DNA of 64,000 nucleotides from Methylobacterium goesingense (GCF_022179225.1 NZ_BPQL01000058.1:24491-88490); one strand, 5' to 3'. Positions 9,268-18,385 are shown, counted from the first letter of the stretch. Notes: generated by a model not told the origin, from the sequence alone. Numbers and translations are program-made.

Positions 9268-9289
9268 CCGATCACATGAGTGTCCGCCC

Positions 9290-9811
9290 ATGAGCCTCCT
9301 CGTCACCCTCACGGCCGACGTCCTCGTGGCGATCCTACTGGTCGCCAGCATCGTCTCCTCGGTGCGGCTGAGCCGGCGCATCACCAAGCTCAAGGCCGAC
9401 GAGGCGGCCCTGCGCCAGACGATCGGCGACCTCGTCATGGCGAGTTCCACCGCCGAGCGCGCGATCGTGGGCCTGCGCGCCACCCTGGACGAATGCGACC
9501 GCACCCTGAGCGACCGCCTCGGCACCGCCGAGCGTTACGCCACGGATCTCGCCGCCCACGTGGAGGCTGGGGAAACGGTGATCGCCCGCATCGCCTCGAT
9601 CGTGTCCCAGGCCGCCCCCGGCCGCGCCCCCCAGCGCGCCCCGGCTCCCGAGATCGTGGAGAGGCGCGACCCCAGCGAGATCGTCGTGGCGCCCATGCGC
9701 GCCGCCCCCGCCCCGGCGAGCCCCAACGGCGAGCGCCTCGGGGTCGCCGCCGCCGCCGCGCTCGCGATGTCGGAGCGGGCGCTCGGGCGCCTGCGGAGCA
9801 AGGCCGCGTGA
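9290..9811 (+). CDS. DUF6468-type flagellar-cluster membrane protein
   Basis: A 173-residue protein of a family found in alphaproteobacterial flagellar clusters and named only DUF6468; I make the assignment from memory of the family. It has one N-terminal membrane helix (about residues 4-26), a coiled-coil-like charged region (RLSRRITKLKADEAALRQTI), a Pro/Ala linker and a C-terminal Ala-rich helix. Its stop overlaps the motE start in the sequence GTGA, so the two are translationally coupled. A role near the motor or switch is inferred from position only. Confidence 0.7.
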   Translation: MSLLVTLTADVLVAILLVASIVSSVRLSRRITKLKADEAALRQTIGDLVMASSTAERAIVGLRATLDECDRTLSDRLGTAERYATDLAAHVEAGETVIARIASIVSQAAPGRAPQRAPAPEIVERRDPSEIVVAPMRAAPAPASPNGERLGVAAAAALAMSERALGRLRSKAA

Positions 9812-10590
9812 AGCGACCCGGCCGCCTCGTCCGCTTTCCACAGCCGCGCCCCTTCCGGCTGCGGTTGATCGATGCCGTGACCCTGGCGGCCGCCGGCCTG
9901 CTCGTCCTCAAGCTCTCGGCCATCGCGGTCGAGGAAGCGAAGCCCGGCGCGCCCCTGCCGGATTTCGCCCGCGTCCTGGCCAAGGCCCGCACCAACTACG
10001 AGCCGTCGGACCCGGTAACGACGGGATCTGTGACCCCAAAGGAGCCGGAAAAATCCGCGCCGGAGCCGGAGAAGCCTGCGCCGCGTCCTCCGCCGCCGCC
10101 CGAGGCGATGCCGGCTTCCGAGCGGGCACTGCTGGAACGCCTGGCCGCGCGCCGGGACAGCTTGAAGCAGCGCAGCGAAGCGCTGGATCTGCGCGAGCAG
10201 CTCCTCGGCACCGCCGAACGCAAGCTCGAGGAGGGTGTCGACACCCTCAAGCAGGGCGAGGAAAAGGGTGAGGGCGGCGGGACCCAGCGCGCCGAGGCCG
10301 AACGGGCCGCCCTGAAGAACATCGTGACGATGTACGAGACCATGAAGCCGAAGGATGCCGCACGGGTGTTCGACCGGCTCAACCTGGAGGTGCTGGTTCC
10401 CATCGTGCTCGCCATGAACCCGCGCAAGATGGCCGAGGTGCTGGCCCTGATGCAATCGGAGCCGGCCGAGAAGCTGACCGTGGCCCTGGCCAACCGCGCC
10501 CGGGGCCAGGGCGCGTCCCCCGTGCCGACGGTGGCCTCGGGGCTCGGTCCCAACGAGCTTCCGGCGATCGAGCCCACCGGCCGGCGCTGA
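9808..10590 (+). CDS. motE: MotE-like flagellar protein (MgtE N-domain)
   Basis: A 260-residue protein with an N-terminal membrane or signal segment (residues 20-40), a Pro/Glu-rich linker, a coiled coil (ERLAARRDSLKQRSEALDLR) and a C-terminal MgtE intracellular-N-like domain (YETMKPKDAARVFDRLNLEV and PRKMAEVLALMQSEPAEKLT). This matches MotE, which in Sinorhizobium is a periplasmic chaperone for the motility protein MotC. The start is a GTG overlapping the preceding stop by four bases; the same frame is open upstream but runs antisense to nothing recognisable. It is the last gene of the fliL operon. Confidence 0.82.
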   Translation: MKRPGRLVRFPQPRPFRLRLIDAVTLAAAGLLVLKLSAIAVEEAKPGAPLPDFARVLAKARTNYEPSDPVTTGSVTPKEPEKSAPEPEKPAPRPPPPPEAMPASERALLERLAARRDSLKQRSEALDLREQLLGTAERKLEEGVDTLKQGEEKGEGGGTQRAEAERAALKNIVTMYETMKPKDAARVFDRLNLEVLVPIVLAMNPRKMAEVLALMQSEPAEKLTVALANRARGQGASPVPTVASGLGPNELPAIEPTGRR

Positions 10591-10722
10591 GAATCGGGAT
10601 CGCTGCCCCCCGGGAAACATCCTCGCGGCGTCCCGCCTCCATTGCGCCGCGCGCCCTCGGCATTTAGGGGCAGGCCATCCGTGGGGCCAGGACGCGCCCT
10701 CCGGGTCCGGGGAGCCATCATC

Positions 10723-11391
10723 GTGACGTTCACCAGCCTGATCAGACCTCTCGCCGTCGTGGCGATCACGCTCGCCGCCGCGAGCCCGATCCGCGCACAG
10801 GACGCCGAGGCGCCCGAACCCGCGGCGGAAGCTCCCGCCAAGCCCAAGCCCCGCAAGCCCGTCCCCGCGAAACCGGCCCCTCCCAAGCCCGCTACGACGG
10901 CAGCCGCGACGCCTGCTGCCTCGACCCCGGCGGCCGTCTGGCCCGTCGGCGCGACGTCGCTGAGCGAGGTCTACGGGGACTGGACGGTGACGTGCGCCCG
11001 CGCCGACGTCTCCGTCGCAAAGACCGAATGCGCGGTGATGCAGGCCCAGGGCGCCAAGGGCCGGCGGGAATTCGCCATCGAGATCCGCCCGCCGTCCGAT
11101 GGACGCGCGCCGGGCTTCATCCTGATGCCCCTCGGCCTCGCGATCGAGCCGGGGCTGACCTTCAAGCTCGACGACGCCGTCCTCGGCAAGGGCGCGCCCT
11201 ACCTGTCCTGCAGCCAGGAGGGCTGTCTGGTGCCGATCGCCCTTCCGACGCTGGCGACCGACACCATGAAGACGGCCAAGAACCTCCTCGTCTCGGCGAT
11301 GAAGCCCGAGTCGAAGGACCCGACCGTTATCAGCGTTCCGCTGGCCGGGTTCGCCCCGGCCCTGGCGCGTGCCACCGCCTTGACGAACTGA
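10723..11391 (+). CDS. Secreted invasion-associated locus B (IalB) family protein
   Basis: A 222-residue exported protein. From the GTG at 10723, preceded by GGGGAG, it reads as a signal peptide (LIRPLAVVAITLAAASPIRA), a Lys/Pro/Ala-rich linker, and an IalB-like domain with WTVTCARADVSVAKTECAVM and YLSCSQEGCLVPIAL. The four cysteines are the usual two disulfide pairs. The family is widespread in Hyphomicrobiales and lies in the periplasm or outer membrane; most members have no proven role outside Bartonella and Brucella. It follows motE by 132 bases. Confidence 0.82.
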   Translation: MTFTSLIRPLAVVAITLAAASPIRAQDAEAPEPAAEAPAKPKPRKPVPAKPAPPKPATTAAATPAASTPAAVWPVGATSLSEVYGDWTVTCARADVSVAKTECAVMQAQGAKGRREFAIEIRPPSDGRAPGFILMPLGLAIEPGLTFKLDDAVLGKGAPYLSCSQEGCLVPIALPTLATDTMKTAKNLLVSAMKPESKDPTVISVPLAGFAPALARATALTN

Positions 11392-11491
11392 ACGCCTGGG
11401 TCAATCCGGAACCTCAGCCCGTGGCGAGGCTGTGAAGGGCGCCTTCGGATCGATCCGGCGGCGCGATCGTCATCACGTCAGGAGACGCGCC

Positions 11492-11893
11492 ATGATCCAC
11501 CCCATGCTGGCCGCCGCGACCATCGCCGGACTGCTGCTCGGACAGGCGGTCGCCCAGGAGGCGCGCCCGCCCGGTCCCCCGGAGCCGCCCCCGGGTCCGG
11601 CCGCCCCGGAGACGCCGGCCGACCGCCAGAAGAACAACGCGGCCAAGCTCGCCGGGCTCGTGGCCTTCGTGCGCATCCATTGTCAGGATCTGCGCACGGA
11701 CGACGCGCGCTTCCGCGGGGTGGTGACGGGGCTCGGCGTGCCCTTCGACGACCTCGAGGCCGGCGACCTTCATCTGCGGGCGCTGGCCTATGCGGATGTC
11801 TACGCCCGGGACATCCCGACGAACTGCACCCGTGCGGCGGAGAATTTCGGCGAGACCGGCCGCACCATTCCGCGCCTCTTCGCCAAGCGGTGA
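11492..11893 (+). CDS. Small secreted hypothetical protein
   Basis: A 133-residue protein starting at the ATG at 11492, with AGGAGA about seven bases upstream. It has a signal peptide (MLAAATIAGLLLGQAVAQ), a Pro-rich segment and a helical domain with two cysteines (VRIHCQDLRTDDARFRGVV and ARDIPTNCTRAAENFG), which could form a disulfide. I do not recognise the family. It lies between the IalB-like gene and the large TPR gene, in a run of exported products downstream of motE. Confidence 0.7.
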   Translation: MIHPMLAAATIAGLLLGQAVAQEARPPGPPEPPPGPAAPETPADRQKNNAAKLAGLVAFVRIHCQDLRTDDARFRGVVTGLGVPFDDLEAGDLHLRALAYADVYARDIPTNCTRAAENFGETGRTIPRLFAKR

Positions 11894-11912
11894 CCCGCGC
11901 CGCGCCACAGCA

Positions 11913-11927
11913 TTAATCGCGCGTTAG
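11913..11927 (+). promoter_or_regulatory. Near-match CtrA box (TTAA-N7-TTAG)
   Basis: TTAA-TCGCGCG-TTAG lies about 90 bases before the large TPR gene. The last base deviates from TTAAC. It would place this gene under the same control as the flagellar operons, but the match is imperfect. Confidence 0.35.
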
Positions 11928-12017
11928 CCGCAACGGAGGAGAGTAGCGGAACTTGTAGCGTCCGGTGGCAGGTCCCGAGGAGGGATCGGCCGTCGATCGG
12001 GGTTGGCGTATCCTGCA

Positions 12018-15000
12018 ATGGTTCTGCGTGCCGGTCCCGCGACACGACGGCGTCGGCCCTGGGCCGGCCTGTTCGCGGCGTCGCTGGTCGCCGGGAGCCT
12101 GTGGTGCGGCGGTGCCGCCGAGGCGGCACGCCTGACCAGCATCAAGGGTGCCCAGGCCGAGCGCTACGGGCGCATCGTGCTCAGCTTCGACAGCGCGGTC
12201 TCCGTCAAGGCGCGGGTCTCGGGCTCCGTGCTGGTACTGAGCTTCTCGGAGCGCTCGGGTGCCGCCGCCGAGCGCATCGCCATCGAGATGCCGGATTACG
12301 TCTCCGCGGTTCGGCGCGATCCCGACGGGACCGGCCTGCGCCTTGCCCTCCAGCGGCCCTACCGCGTCAACGTCCAGGAGGCGGGCGAGACCGTCTTTGT
12401 CGATCTCCTGCCGCAGGACTGGGCCGGGCTCCCGCCAGCCCTGCCGCCCGAAATCGTGGCCGAGCTGTTCCAGCGCACCCGCGCGGCGGAACTTGCCCTG
12501 AAGGTGGCGCGCCCGCCGGTCGAGCCGACGCCGCTGCGCCTCGAACTCGCGCAGCTTCCGACCCTGACCCGGCTCAGCCTGCGCCTGCCCCCCGGTGCCA
12601 CGTCGCCCTTCGACACCGTCGGGGCGGCGACCCGCGTGACCGTACCTGGCGCGTGGCGGATCGACGAGGCCGCCACGCGTGGCCGGCTGAAGCCCGCCAT
12701 CGAGTCCCTGCAGGTCGAGCCCGATCCCGCCGGCCCGCGCCTCCTCGTGACGCCGGCGCCCGGCTACGAGATCCGCACGTTCCGCGACGAGGACGGCGTC
12801 ACGGTCGATGTCGCCCGCGTGCCGGCGCCGGACAAGGCCAAGTCGGGACAGGACAAGACCGCTCAGGACAAAACTCCTCAGGACGGCGCGGCTCCGGACA
12901 AGACAGGCGCCGAGGCGATCGCCGCGTCGCAGAAGGCCGCTGCCGATGGAGCGAAAGCGGCCGAGGCGTCGCGCCCGCGTAGCGCAACCGGCGTCGAGAC
13001 CCGTGCGAGGCCGCCCGCCGATCCGGTCGTCCAACGCCCGGCGGGTCCTGGTGTGGTATTCCCGTTCCAGCGCATGCCCCCCGCCGCCCTGTTCGAGCGG
13101 GCCGGCATCGCCAACCTCGTCTTCGAGACCGCCGAGACTGTCACCGTGCCGGTCGGGGACGCGCTCCTCACGCCGTTGGGCCCGCCGCTGCGTCAGGGCC
13201 GCGTCACGGTGCTGCGCTTCCCAGTGCCCCGCGATCGCCTGTTCGACCTCGTCCCCGCCGGGCCGCAGGACGCACCCACCGGCTGGGAACTCGTGGCGAG
13301 CGAGAACCTCGCGGCGAGCGAATCCCTCGCGGCGATCCGCACCACGGACGCAGCGGGCCGCATCGCGGTCTCCGTTCACCTGCCGCGCCCGGGCGCGGCC
13401 TCATGGCTCGACCTCGACGGCGAGCGCATCGCGGTGGTGTCGGGTTACGGTCCGAAGCCGGCCGGCATCCCGAAGCGGCAGGTCTTCGTCGATTTCGAGT
13501 TGCTGCCGAGCCGGCAGGGTGTGGCCGTGCTGGCCCAGGCCGACGAACTCCGCGTGCGCCCCGACATCGACGGCGTCGCCATCGGCCGGGATGCCGGCAT
13601 GGCCATCTCGGGCGTGGCCCGCGCCGTCGAAGGGCCCCTCGGCGTCCTGAACGATCTCGCGATCGAGCGGGCCCCCTGGGAGGCGGCCCAGCGCGGCGAC
13701 GTGCGCGAATTGCTCCGCGATCAGCTTCAGGCCGCCGCCGACGCGCCCCGTGCCGCGCGCGGTCCGCTTCGGATGATGCTGGCGCGCAGCCTCCTCTCAA
13801 ACCGCCTCGCGATCGAGGGCCTCGGCGTGTTGAAGGCCGCGGCCGGCGAGGATCCGGTTCTGGCCGGACAGCGCGACGTGCCGATGCTCACCGTCATCGG
13901 TAACGCGCTGATGGGCCGGATCGGGGATGCCCGCAGCGGTCTCACCGCCGAGATTCTCCGGAACGATCCGGAAGCACGCCTGTGGCAGGCTTATCTCGAT
14001 GCCTTGGAGGGCCGCTGGTCGAGTGCCGACACCGGTTTCCGGGTGGCGGCGGGCGTGCTCGACCGCTACCCCGACGACCTTCAGTCGCTGTTGCGGGCCG
14101 CCGCCGCCGAGGCCGCAATCGAGACCGGCGACTGGGACGCGGCGAACCGGCAGATCATCGCCGCGACGCGGGGCGCCGACCGGCCGATTCAGGAAAACCT
14201 AGCCCTCCTGCGCGCCCGGATCGACGAGGTCACCGGACAGACCGTTGCGGCCCTCGATGCCTACGAGCGCCTGAGCGGGAGCACCGAACCGGGCATCGCA
14301 GCGGCAGCTCGGCTGCGCGCGACGATGCTGGGTCACGCCGCGGGCAAGATCCCGGTGGCGGAGGCCATCGACCGGCTCGAGGTGCTGACCCTGTCCTGGC
14401 ACGGCGGCGACCTCGAGCCCCGGACCATCGCGAACCTCGCCAAGCTCTATGTCGAGGGCGGCCGCTGGCGCCAGGCATTCCTGACCGCGCGGCGCGCCGA
14501 CGCCATGGGCCGGGACACGGCCCTGGTTCGGGAGGTGCACGACCTGGCGCAGGGCCTGTTCGACGACCTCTTCCTCGGCGAGCGGAGCGCGAAGCTCACC
14601 GGCATCGAGGCCCTTGCGCTGTATTTCGACTTCAAGGACTTCGCCCCGATCGGGCGCCGCGGCGACGAGATCGTGCGGCGCCTCGCGGACCGGCTGGTGG
14701 AGCTGGACCTGCTCGATTCTGCCGGCGAACTGCTTCAGCATCAGGTCGACCACCGCCTGAAGGGCGCGAGCCGGGCGAGCGTGGCCGCGCGCCTCGCCGC
14801 GATCCGACTGATGGACGACAAACCGCTCCAGGCGCTCCAGAGTCTCGACGTGACCTATCTGCCGGAACTGCCCGAGGACCTGCGCCGGGCGCGCTCACTC
14901 CTGCGCGCCCGGGCGCTTTCGGACCTGTCGCGCACCGACCTCGCCCTCGAGACCATCGAGGGGGAGCCCGGCCCGGACGCGGCCCGCCTGCGCGCCGACA

Positions 15001-15416
15001 TCCTCTGGACCGGGCGGCGCTGGCGGGAGGCCGGTGAGGCGCATGAGGCCCTGGTGGGCGAGGCTTGGCGCCGGCGCGCGCCACTCGACGACACCTCTCG
15101 CACCGACATTCTCCGCACCGCCATCGCGTACGGGCTCGCGGGCGAGACGCTCGGCCTCGAACGGCTACGGGCGAAGTTCGCCGGTCCCATGGCCGAGAGC
15201 GTCGATGCCCGCACCTTCGCGCTCCTCACCCAGGCCAACGCCGTGCGCACCGCCGGCTTCCGTGAGATCGCCCAGAAGGCCACCAGCGCCGAGACCCTCC
15301 AGGCCTTCCTGTCGGAATATCGCAAGCGTTACCCCGAGAGCGCCGTTCCGGCGCCTGCCAAGCGCGACGCGGACGCCCGCGCCGATGCGCAAGGGCCGGC
15401 GACCCCGCCTGGCTGA
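12018..15416 (+). CDS. Large secreted AMIN-like/TPR protein
   Basis: A 1132-residue protein of unknown function. It has a signal peptide (GLFAASLVAGSLWCGGAAEA) and an AMIN-like beta domain at about residues 40-140 (GRIVLSFDSAVSVKARVSGS). A second region reaches residue 280, followed by a Lys/Asp/Gln-rich linker with repeated QDKT, another beta-rich domain to about 530, and a long helical C-terminus with TPR-like repeats (about 560-1100, for example AALDAYERLSGSTEPGIAAA). AMIN domains target cell-wall or envelope sites and TPRs bind proteins. Its position after motE suggests a periplasmic partner of the motor. I chose the ATG at 12018; a TTG at 12003 is possible. Confidence 0.8.
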   Translation: MVLRAGPATRRRRPWAGLFAASLVAGSLWCGGAAEAARLTSIKGAQAERYGRIVLSFDSAVSVKARVSGSVLVLSFSERSGAAAERIAIEMPDYVSAVRRDPDGTGLRLALQRPYRVNVQEAGETVFVDLLPQDWAGLPPALPPEIVAELFQRTRAAELALKVARPPVEPTPLRLELAQLPTLTRLSLRLPPGATSPFDTVGAATRVTVPGAWRIDEAATRGRLKPAIESLQVEPDPAGPRLLVTPAPGYEIRTFRDEDGVTVDVARVPAPDKAKSGQDKTAQDKTPQDGAAPDKTGAEAIAASQKAAADGAKAAEASRPRSATGVETRARPPADPVVQRPAGPGVVFPFQRMPPAALFERAGIANLVFETAETVTVPVGDALLTPLGPPLRQGRVTVLRFPVPRDRLFDLVPAGPQDAPTGWELVASENLAASESLAAIRTTDAAGRIAVSVHLPRPGAASWLDLDGERIAVVSGYGPKPAGIPKRQVFVDFELLPSRQGVAVLAQADELRVRPDIDGVAIGRDAGMAISGVARAVEGPLGVLNDLAIERAPWEAAQRGDVRELLRDQLQAAADAPRAARGPLRMMLARSLLSNRLAIEGLGVLKAAAGEDPVLAGQRDVPMLTVIGNALMGRIGDARSGLTAEILRNDPEARLWQAYLDALEGRWSSADTGFRVAAGVLDRYPDDLQSLLRAAAAEAAIETGDWDAANRQIIAATRGADRPIQENLALLRARIDEVTGQTVAALDAYERLSGSTEPGIAAAARLRATMLGHAAGKIPVAEAIDRLEVLTLSWHGGDLEPRTIANLAKLYVEGGRWRQAFLTARRADAMGRDTALVREVHDLAQGLFDDLFLGERSAKLTGIEALALYFDFKDFAPIGRRGDEIVRRLADRLVELDLLDSAGELLQHQVDHRLKGASRASVAARLAAIRLMDDKPLQALQSLDVTYLPELPEDLRRARSLLRARALSDLSRTDLALETIEGEPGPDAARLRADILWTGRRWREAGEAHEALVGEAWRRRAPLDDTSRTDILRTAIAYGLAGETLGLERLRAKFAGPMAESVDARTFALLTQANAVRTAGFREIAQKATSAETLQAFLSEYRKRYPESAVPAPAKRDADARADAQGPATPPG

Positions 15417-15588
15417 GGCACCCGACTCGGCCACGCACGCGCCCGTGATGCTGCGGCGTAAAAGCCTCTCGCGATTCGTGAAATTCGCGTCGCGTCGCGG
15501 CAACAAAAGCGCGGAGGCGACGTTCTCAATCCAATCGCATCCCTCATTGCGGCGACCCCGACGCGCCCCGCACATCAAAGGCTTCGCC

Positions 15589-15762
15589 ATGCTCACGGAA
15601 CCTCTCGATTCGAAGTCCGGCAAGACCCATCTCGACATCTACGACAGCCAGCAACGCAGCACGATGGCCTCGCGCCTCGGCGTTTCCGAGGACCGCTTGA
15701 AGCGGGCCGTGCGTCTCGTGGGTAGCCGCATCACCACCCTGAAGAGCTACCTCGAGCGCTGA
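15589..15762 (+). CDS. DUF3606 small protein
   Basis: A 57-residue protein matching the DUF3606 pattern: an acidic start, then an Arg/Lys helix-turn-helix-like segment (ASRLGVSEDRLKRAVRLVGS) and a final helix (ITTLKSYLER). The family is common and multicopy in Hyphomicrobiales and is uncharacterised, possibly nucleic-acid binding. The same frame is open upstream, but only this part resembles the family. A strong terminator follows 31 bases downstream. Confidence 0.78.
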   Translation: MLTEPLDSKSGKTHLDIYDSQQRSTMASRLGVSEDRLKRAVRLVGSRITTLKSYLER

Positions 15763-15792
15763 TCCGGGCCGCGATACGGGATCGACATGTGA

Positions 15793-15817
15793 GGGCGCCC
15801 CTAAGGGGCGCCCTTTT
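15793..15817 (+). terminator. Rho-independent terminator after DUF3606 gene
   Basis: A perfect 9-base-pair stem GGGCGCCCC/GGGGCGCCC with loop TAA, followed by TTTT. It ends the DUF3606 transcript and separates it from the convergent fliP. Confidence 0.85.
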
Positions 15818-15867
15818 GCGTTTGATGGGTGCTTTTGAAGGGGTGCTTCGCCGACGGGGGTCCGTGC

Positions 15868-16635
15868 TCAGACGCCGTAGCTCTGGATCAGCGATCCGGC
15901 CACCAGGGTCCAGCCGTCCACCAGGACGAAGAAGATCAGCTTGAAGGGCAGGGCGACGGTGGCCGGCGGCACCATCATCATGCCCACCGCCATCAGGATC
16001 GAGGCCACGACGAGGTCGATGATCAGGAACGGAATGAACAGCAGGAAGCCGATCTCGAAGGCCCGGCGCAGTTCCGAGATCATGAAAGCGGGAGTGAGGA
16101 CTTCGAGCCCGACGGCCTCGGGTCCGGCCGGCAGCGGGGCCTTGGCCATGTCGAGGAAGAGCTTAAGGTCCTTCTCGCGGACGTTACGCAGCATGAAGGT
16201 CTTGAACGGAGCCGAGGCGCGCTCGAAGGCGACGCTCTGAGTGATCTGCCCGGCGATCAGCGGCTCGATGCCGGTGCGGTAAGCCTCCCGCCCCACCGGC
16301 GCCATCACGAAGGCGGTGAGAAACAGCGCCAGACTGGTGATGACCGCGTTGGGCGGCGCGCTTTGCGTGCCGAGCGCAGAGCGCAGGATCGACAGCACCA
16401 CGATGATCCGCGTGAAGGACGTCGCCATCACGAGGACCGAAGGGGCCAGCGCCAGGACGGTGAGGAGCGCGACGAGCTGAAGCGCGCGCTCGGTGACACC
16501 GCCGGTGCCGAGATCGACCGAAAGGCTCTGGGCGTGCGCGGCCCCCGCCGCCAGGGTCAGGCCCGCCCCGGCGAGAATCGGCGGCGCGAAGCGGCGGCTC
16601 AGGCGACGGTTTGAGCGATATAGGGCGGGTATCAT
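15868..16635 (-). CDS. fliP: Flagellar export gate protein FliP
   Basis: FliP forms the core of the type III export gate with FliQ and FliR. From the ATG at 16635 it is 255 residues with a cleavable signal (LAGAGLTLAAGAAHA). The family signatures are present: ATSFTRIIVVLSILRSALGT, QSAPPNAVITSLALFLTAFV, and the end motif ILMAVGMMMVPPATVALPFK followed by LIFFVLVDGW. Four membrane segments are expected. An upstream open extension to 16920 is Arg-rich non-coding sequence. It follows fliO on the same strand; fliQ and fliR are 4 kb away on the other strand. Confidence 0.97.
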   Translation of the reverse strand: MIPALYRSNRRLSRRFAPPILAGAGLTLAAGAAHAQSLSVDLGTGGVTERALQLVALLTVLALAPSVLVMATSFTRIIVVLSILRSALGTQSAPPNAVITSLALFLTAFVMAPVGREAYRTGIEPLIAGQITQSVAFERASAPFKTFMLRNVREKDLKLFLDMAKAPLPAGPEAVGLEVLTPAFMISELRRAFEIGFLLFIPFLIIDLVVASILMAVGMMMVPPATVALPFKLIFFVLVDGWTLVAGSLIQSYGV

Positions 16636-16723
16636 ACCGATTCCGGTGGGTGCGACGCGGCTCGGCCGCGTGCTTCTCTTATCACCCAGGCCCCGGCGCG
16701 CACCCCCTTCGCGCCACGCGCGC

Positions 16724-18205
16724 CTAGTGCTTGCGGTCGAGGGGGCGTCCGAGCAGGCGGGCGAACTCGGCCTCGATTTCCTCCACCGAGAAGGGATTCG
16801 GGCTCGCGGGTGCCGGAGCAGGCGCGGGAGCGGGCGGCTCGGGCGGTGTCGGCAGAGGGGCCTCGGCCATGGGCGGGGAGTGCACCGGTTCCTCGATCCG
16901 AGGCGCATCCGCGACCACACCGTGGATCACCGGCTCCTCGTAGGACGTCACCGCGACGGGAGACTCCGGCGCGGGGAGATCGACGAAGACCGGTTCCGAC
17001 GGCTCGGGCTCCTGCGCGGCGGAATGCGTCGCGGGCTCGGCTTCGCGGAACAGGCTCTCGTCCAACGCCTGTTCGGGTGTGGGCTCGGGCTGCGCGGCGG
17101 TAGCGGCCATTGCGGCGGCGATCGGGTCGACCGCTTCCGCAGGTTGCGGATGCTCCGGCCCGGGGGCGAGGACGGGTTCGGGCGGCGGTAGGTAGGCGTC
17201 CTGAGCGCGGTCGTGCGAAATCGGCTCGGGCTCGGGCTCGGGCTGGGTCGCAGCTTCCGGCTGATGCCCGGCTCCAACCTCGTGTGGTGCTTCCGGCTGG
17301 GGCGTGGCTTCGGTCGGCATGGGCGCGGCGGGACGCACGGCTGCCGAGGGCCGGCGCAGGGCCTCTTCCAATTGGCGCGCCATGTCGGACAGGATCGCGG
17401 CATCGATCGTCCGGGTGGCCGGCGGTGCGACCACCGGAGCGGGCGCATCGGGGAGCGGCGCGGGCACCGGCTCCGGTTGGCTCACGGGCATCCGGACCCG
17501 CTCGGCGAGGGCGGCGGGCACGAGGTTGACGAGGGACGGCGGTGCGCGGCGGATCACCCGCGCGAGCTGCGACTCCTTGCGGGGCGGCGCTTCGCTCGGC
17601 GGGGCAGGGCGGAACAGGTCTTCGGGGGCCGGCTGCGGCGGCAGGTCCAAGGGCCGCGCGACGGTGGGGATCGCCTCGGATCCGGGCATGGGTGCCGGCA
17701 CCACGAGGGGCATCTCGAAGCTCTGCTCGCGATAGGCCATGGCTTGCCCCTGGGGCGGCAGAGCTTGCAGCGGGGAGGCCTGCGGCGGGGAGGCCTGCGG
17801 AAAGTCCACTTGGGGGTCGGGGCGCTGCGCGACCGGCGCGACCATGTCCTGAACGGGCTCGGAGGGTTCGTCGTAGGCGGTCTCGTCGGTCGCCAGACGG
17901 GCGTTCATGCCGCGTGTGATGTTGCGCTCGACCACGACATCGTTGGGGCCGCCGACGAGAAGCAGATGCTCGACGTTGTCGCGTCGCAGCAGGATCAACT
18001 GACGCTGGCGGTCCAGCTCGTAGATGTCCACGATTCCGAGTCGAGGCTGGCGCCCGCGCGCCGCGGTCTTGCTCGCGAAATCGGTGCCGCGTCCGGTGAA
18101 GCGCCGCAGCACGAGAAGGCCCGCCGCCAGAACCAGGAAGATGATCGCAAAGATGATCGCGAACTGAAGGGAGAAGGGTCCATCCGAGCTGAAGAACGAT
18201 GACAA
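16724..18205 (-). CDS. fliO: FliO-like flagellar biosynthesis protein with long Pro/Glu-rich tail
   Basis: The first 100 residues match FliO: one membrane helix (LQFAIIFAIIFLVLAAGLLV), then a small basic beta domain (RLGIVDIYELDRQRQLILLR and NVEHLLLVGGPNDVVVERNI). FliO helps assemble the FliP ring. The remaining 390 residues are low complexity, rich in Pro, Glu, Ala and Gln (EPEPEPISHD-like), and end in a short basic helix FSVEEIEAEFARLLGRPLDR. Enteric FliO is about 120 residues, so this is a strongly extended form. It is followed by fliP after 88 bases. Confidence 0.88.
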   Translation of the reverse strand: MSSFFSSDGPFSLQFAIIFAIIFLVLAAGLLVLRRFTGRGTDFASKTAARGRQPRLGIVDIYELDRQRQLILLRRDNVEHLLLVGGPNDVVVERNITRGMNARLATDETAYDEPSEPVQDMVAPVAQRPDPQVDFPQASPPQASPLQALPPQGQAMAYREQSFEMPLVVPAPMPGSEAIPTVARPLDLPPQPAPEDLFRPAPPSEAPPRKESQLARVIRRAPPSLVNLVPAALAERVRMPVSQPEPVPAPLPDAPAPVVAPPATRTIDAAILSDMARQLEEALRRPSAAVRPAAPMPTEATPQPEAPHEVGAGHQPEAATQPEPEPEPISHDRAQDAYLPPPEPVLAPGPEHPQPAEAVDPIAAAMAATAAQPEPTPEQALDESLFREAEPATHSAAQEPEPSEPVFVDLPAPESPVAVTSYEEPVIHGVVADAPRIEEPVHSPPMAEAPLPTPPEPPAPAPAPAPASPNPFSVEEIEAEFARLLGRPLDRKH

Positions 18206-18294
18206 GACCGGGGTCTCTCGCTTTTAGGGGCTCGTGGCCCGACGCAACACTAGTGGTGTCAGTATCATGGCGCCGCCGGTGCAGGGCAATAACG

Positions 18295-18310
18295 TTAAGA
18301 CTTCGTTAAC
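18295..18310. promoter_or_regulatory. CtrA box upstream of fliO
   Basis: TTAA-GACTTCG-TTAAC on the plus strand, and TTAA-CGAAGTC-TTAAC on the minus strand, so both orientations match the CtrA consensus perfectly. It lies 90 bases upstream of fliO and 289 bases before the divergent deaminase gene. fliO-fliP is the likely target. Confidence 0.72.
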
Positions 18311-18339
18311 AGGTCGTTTGTGGGGATCCGTCTCGCTTC

Positions 18340-18385
18340 GGTGCCACAAGGGCTTGCACGACGGTGCCACAAGGGCTTGCACGAC
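18340..18385. repeat. Two tandem copies of a 23-bp unit
   Basis: The unit GGTGCCACAAGGGCTTGCAC plus GAC occurs twice in immediate succession with no mismatch, in the fliO/deaminase intergenic region. It could be a recent slippage duplication or a paired operator. Confidence 0.85.
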
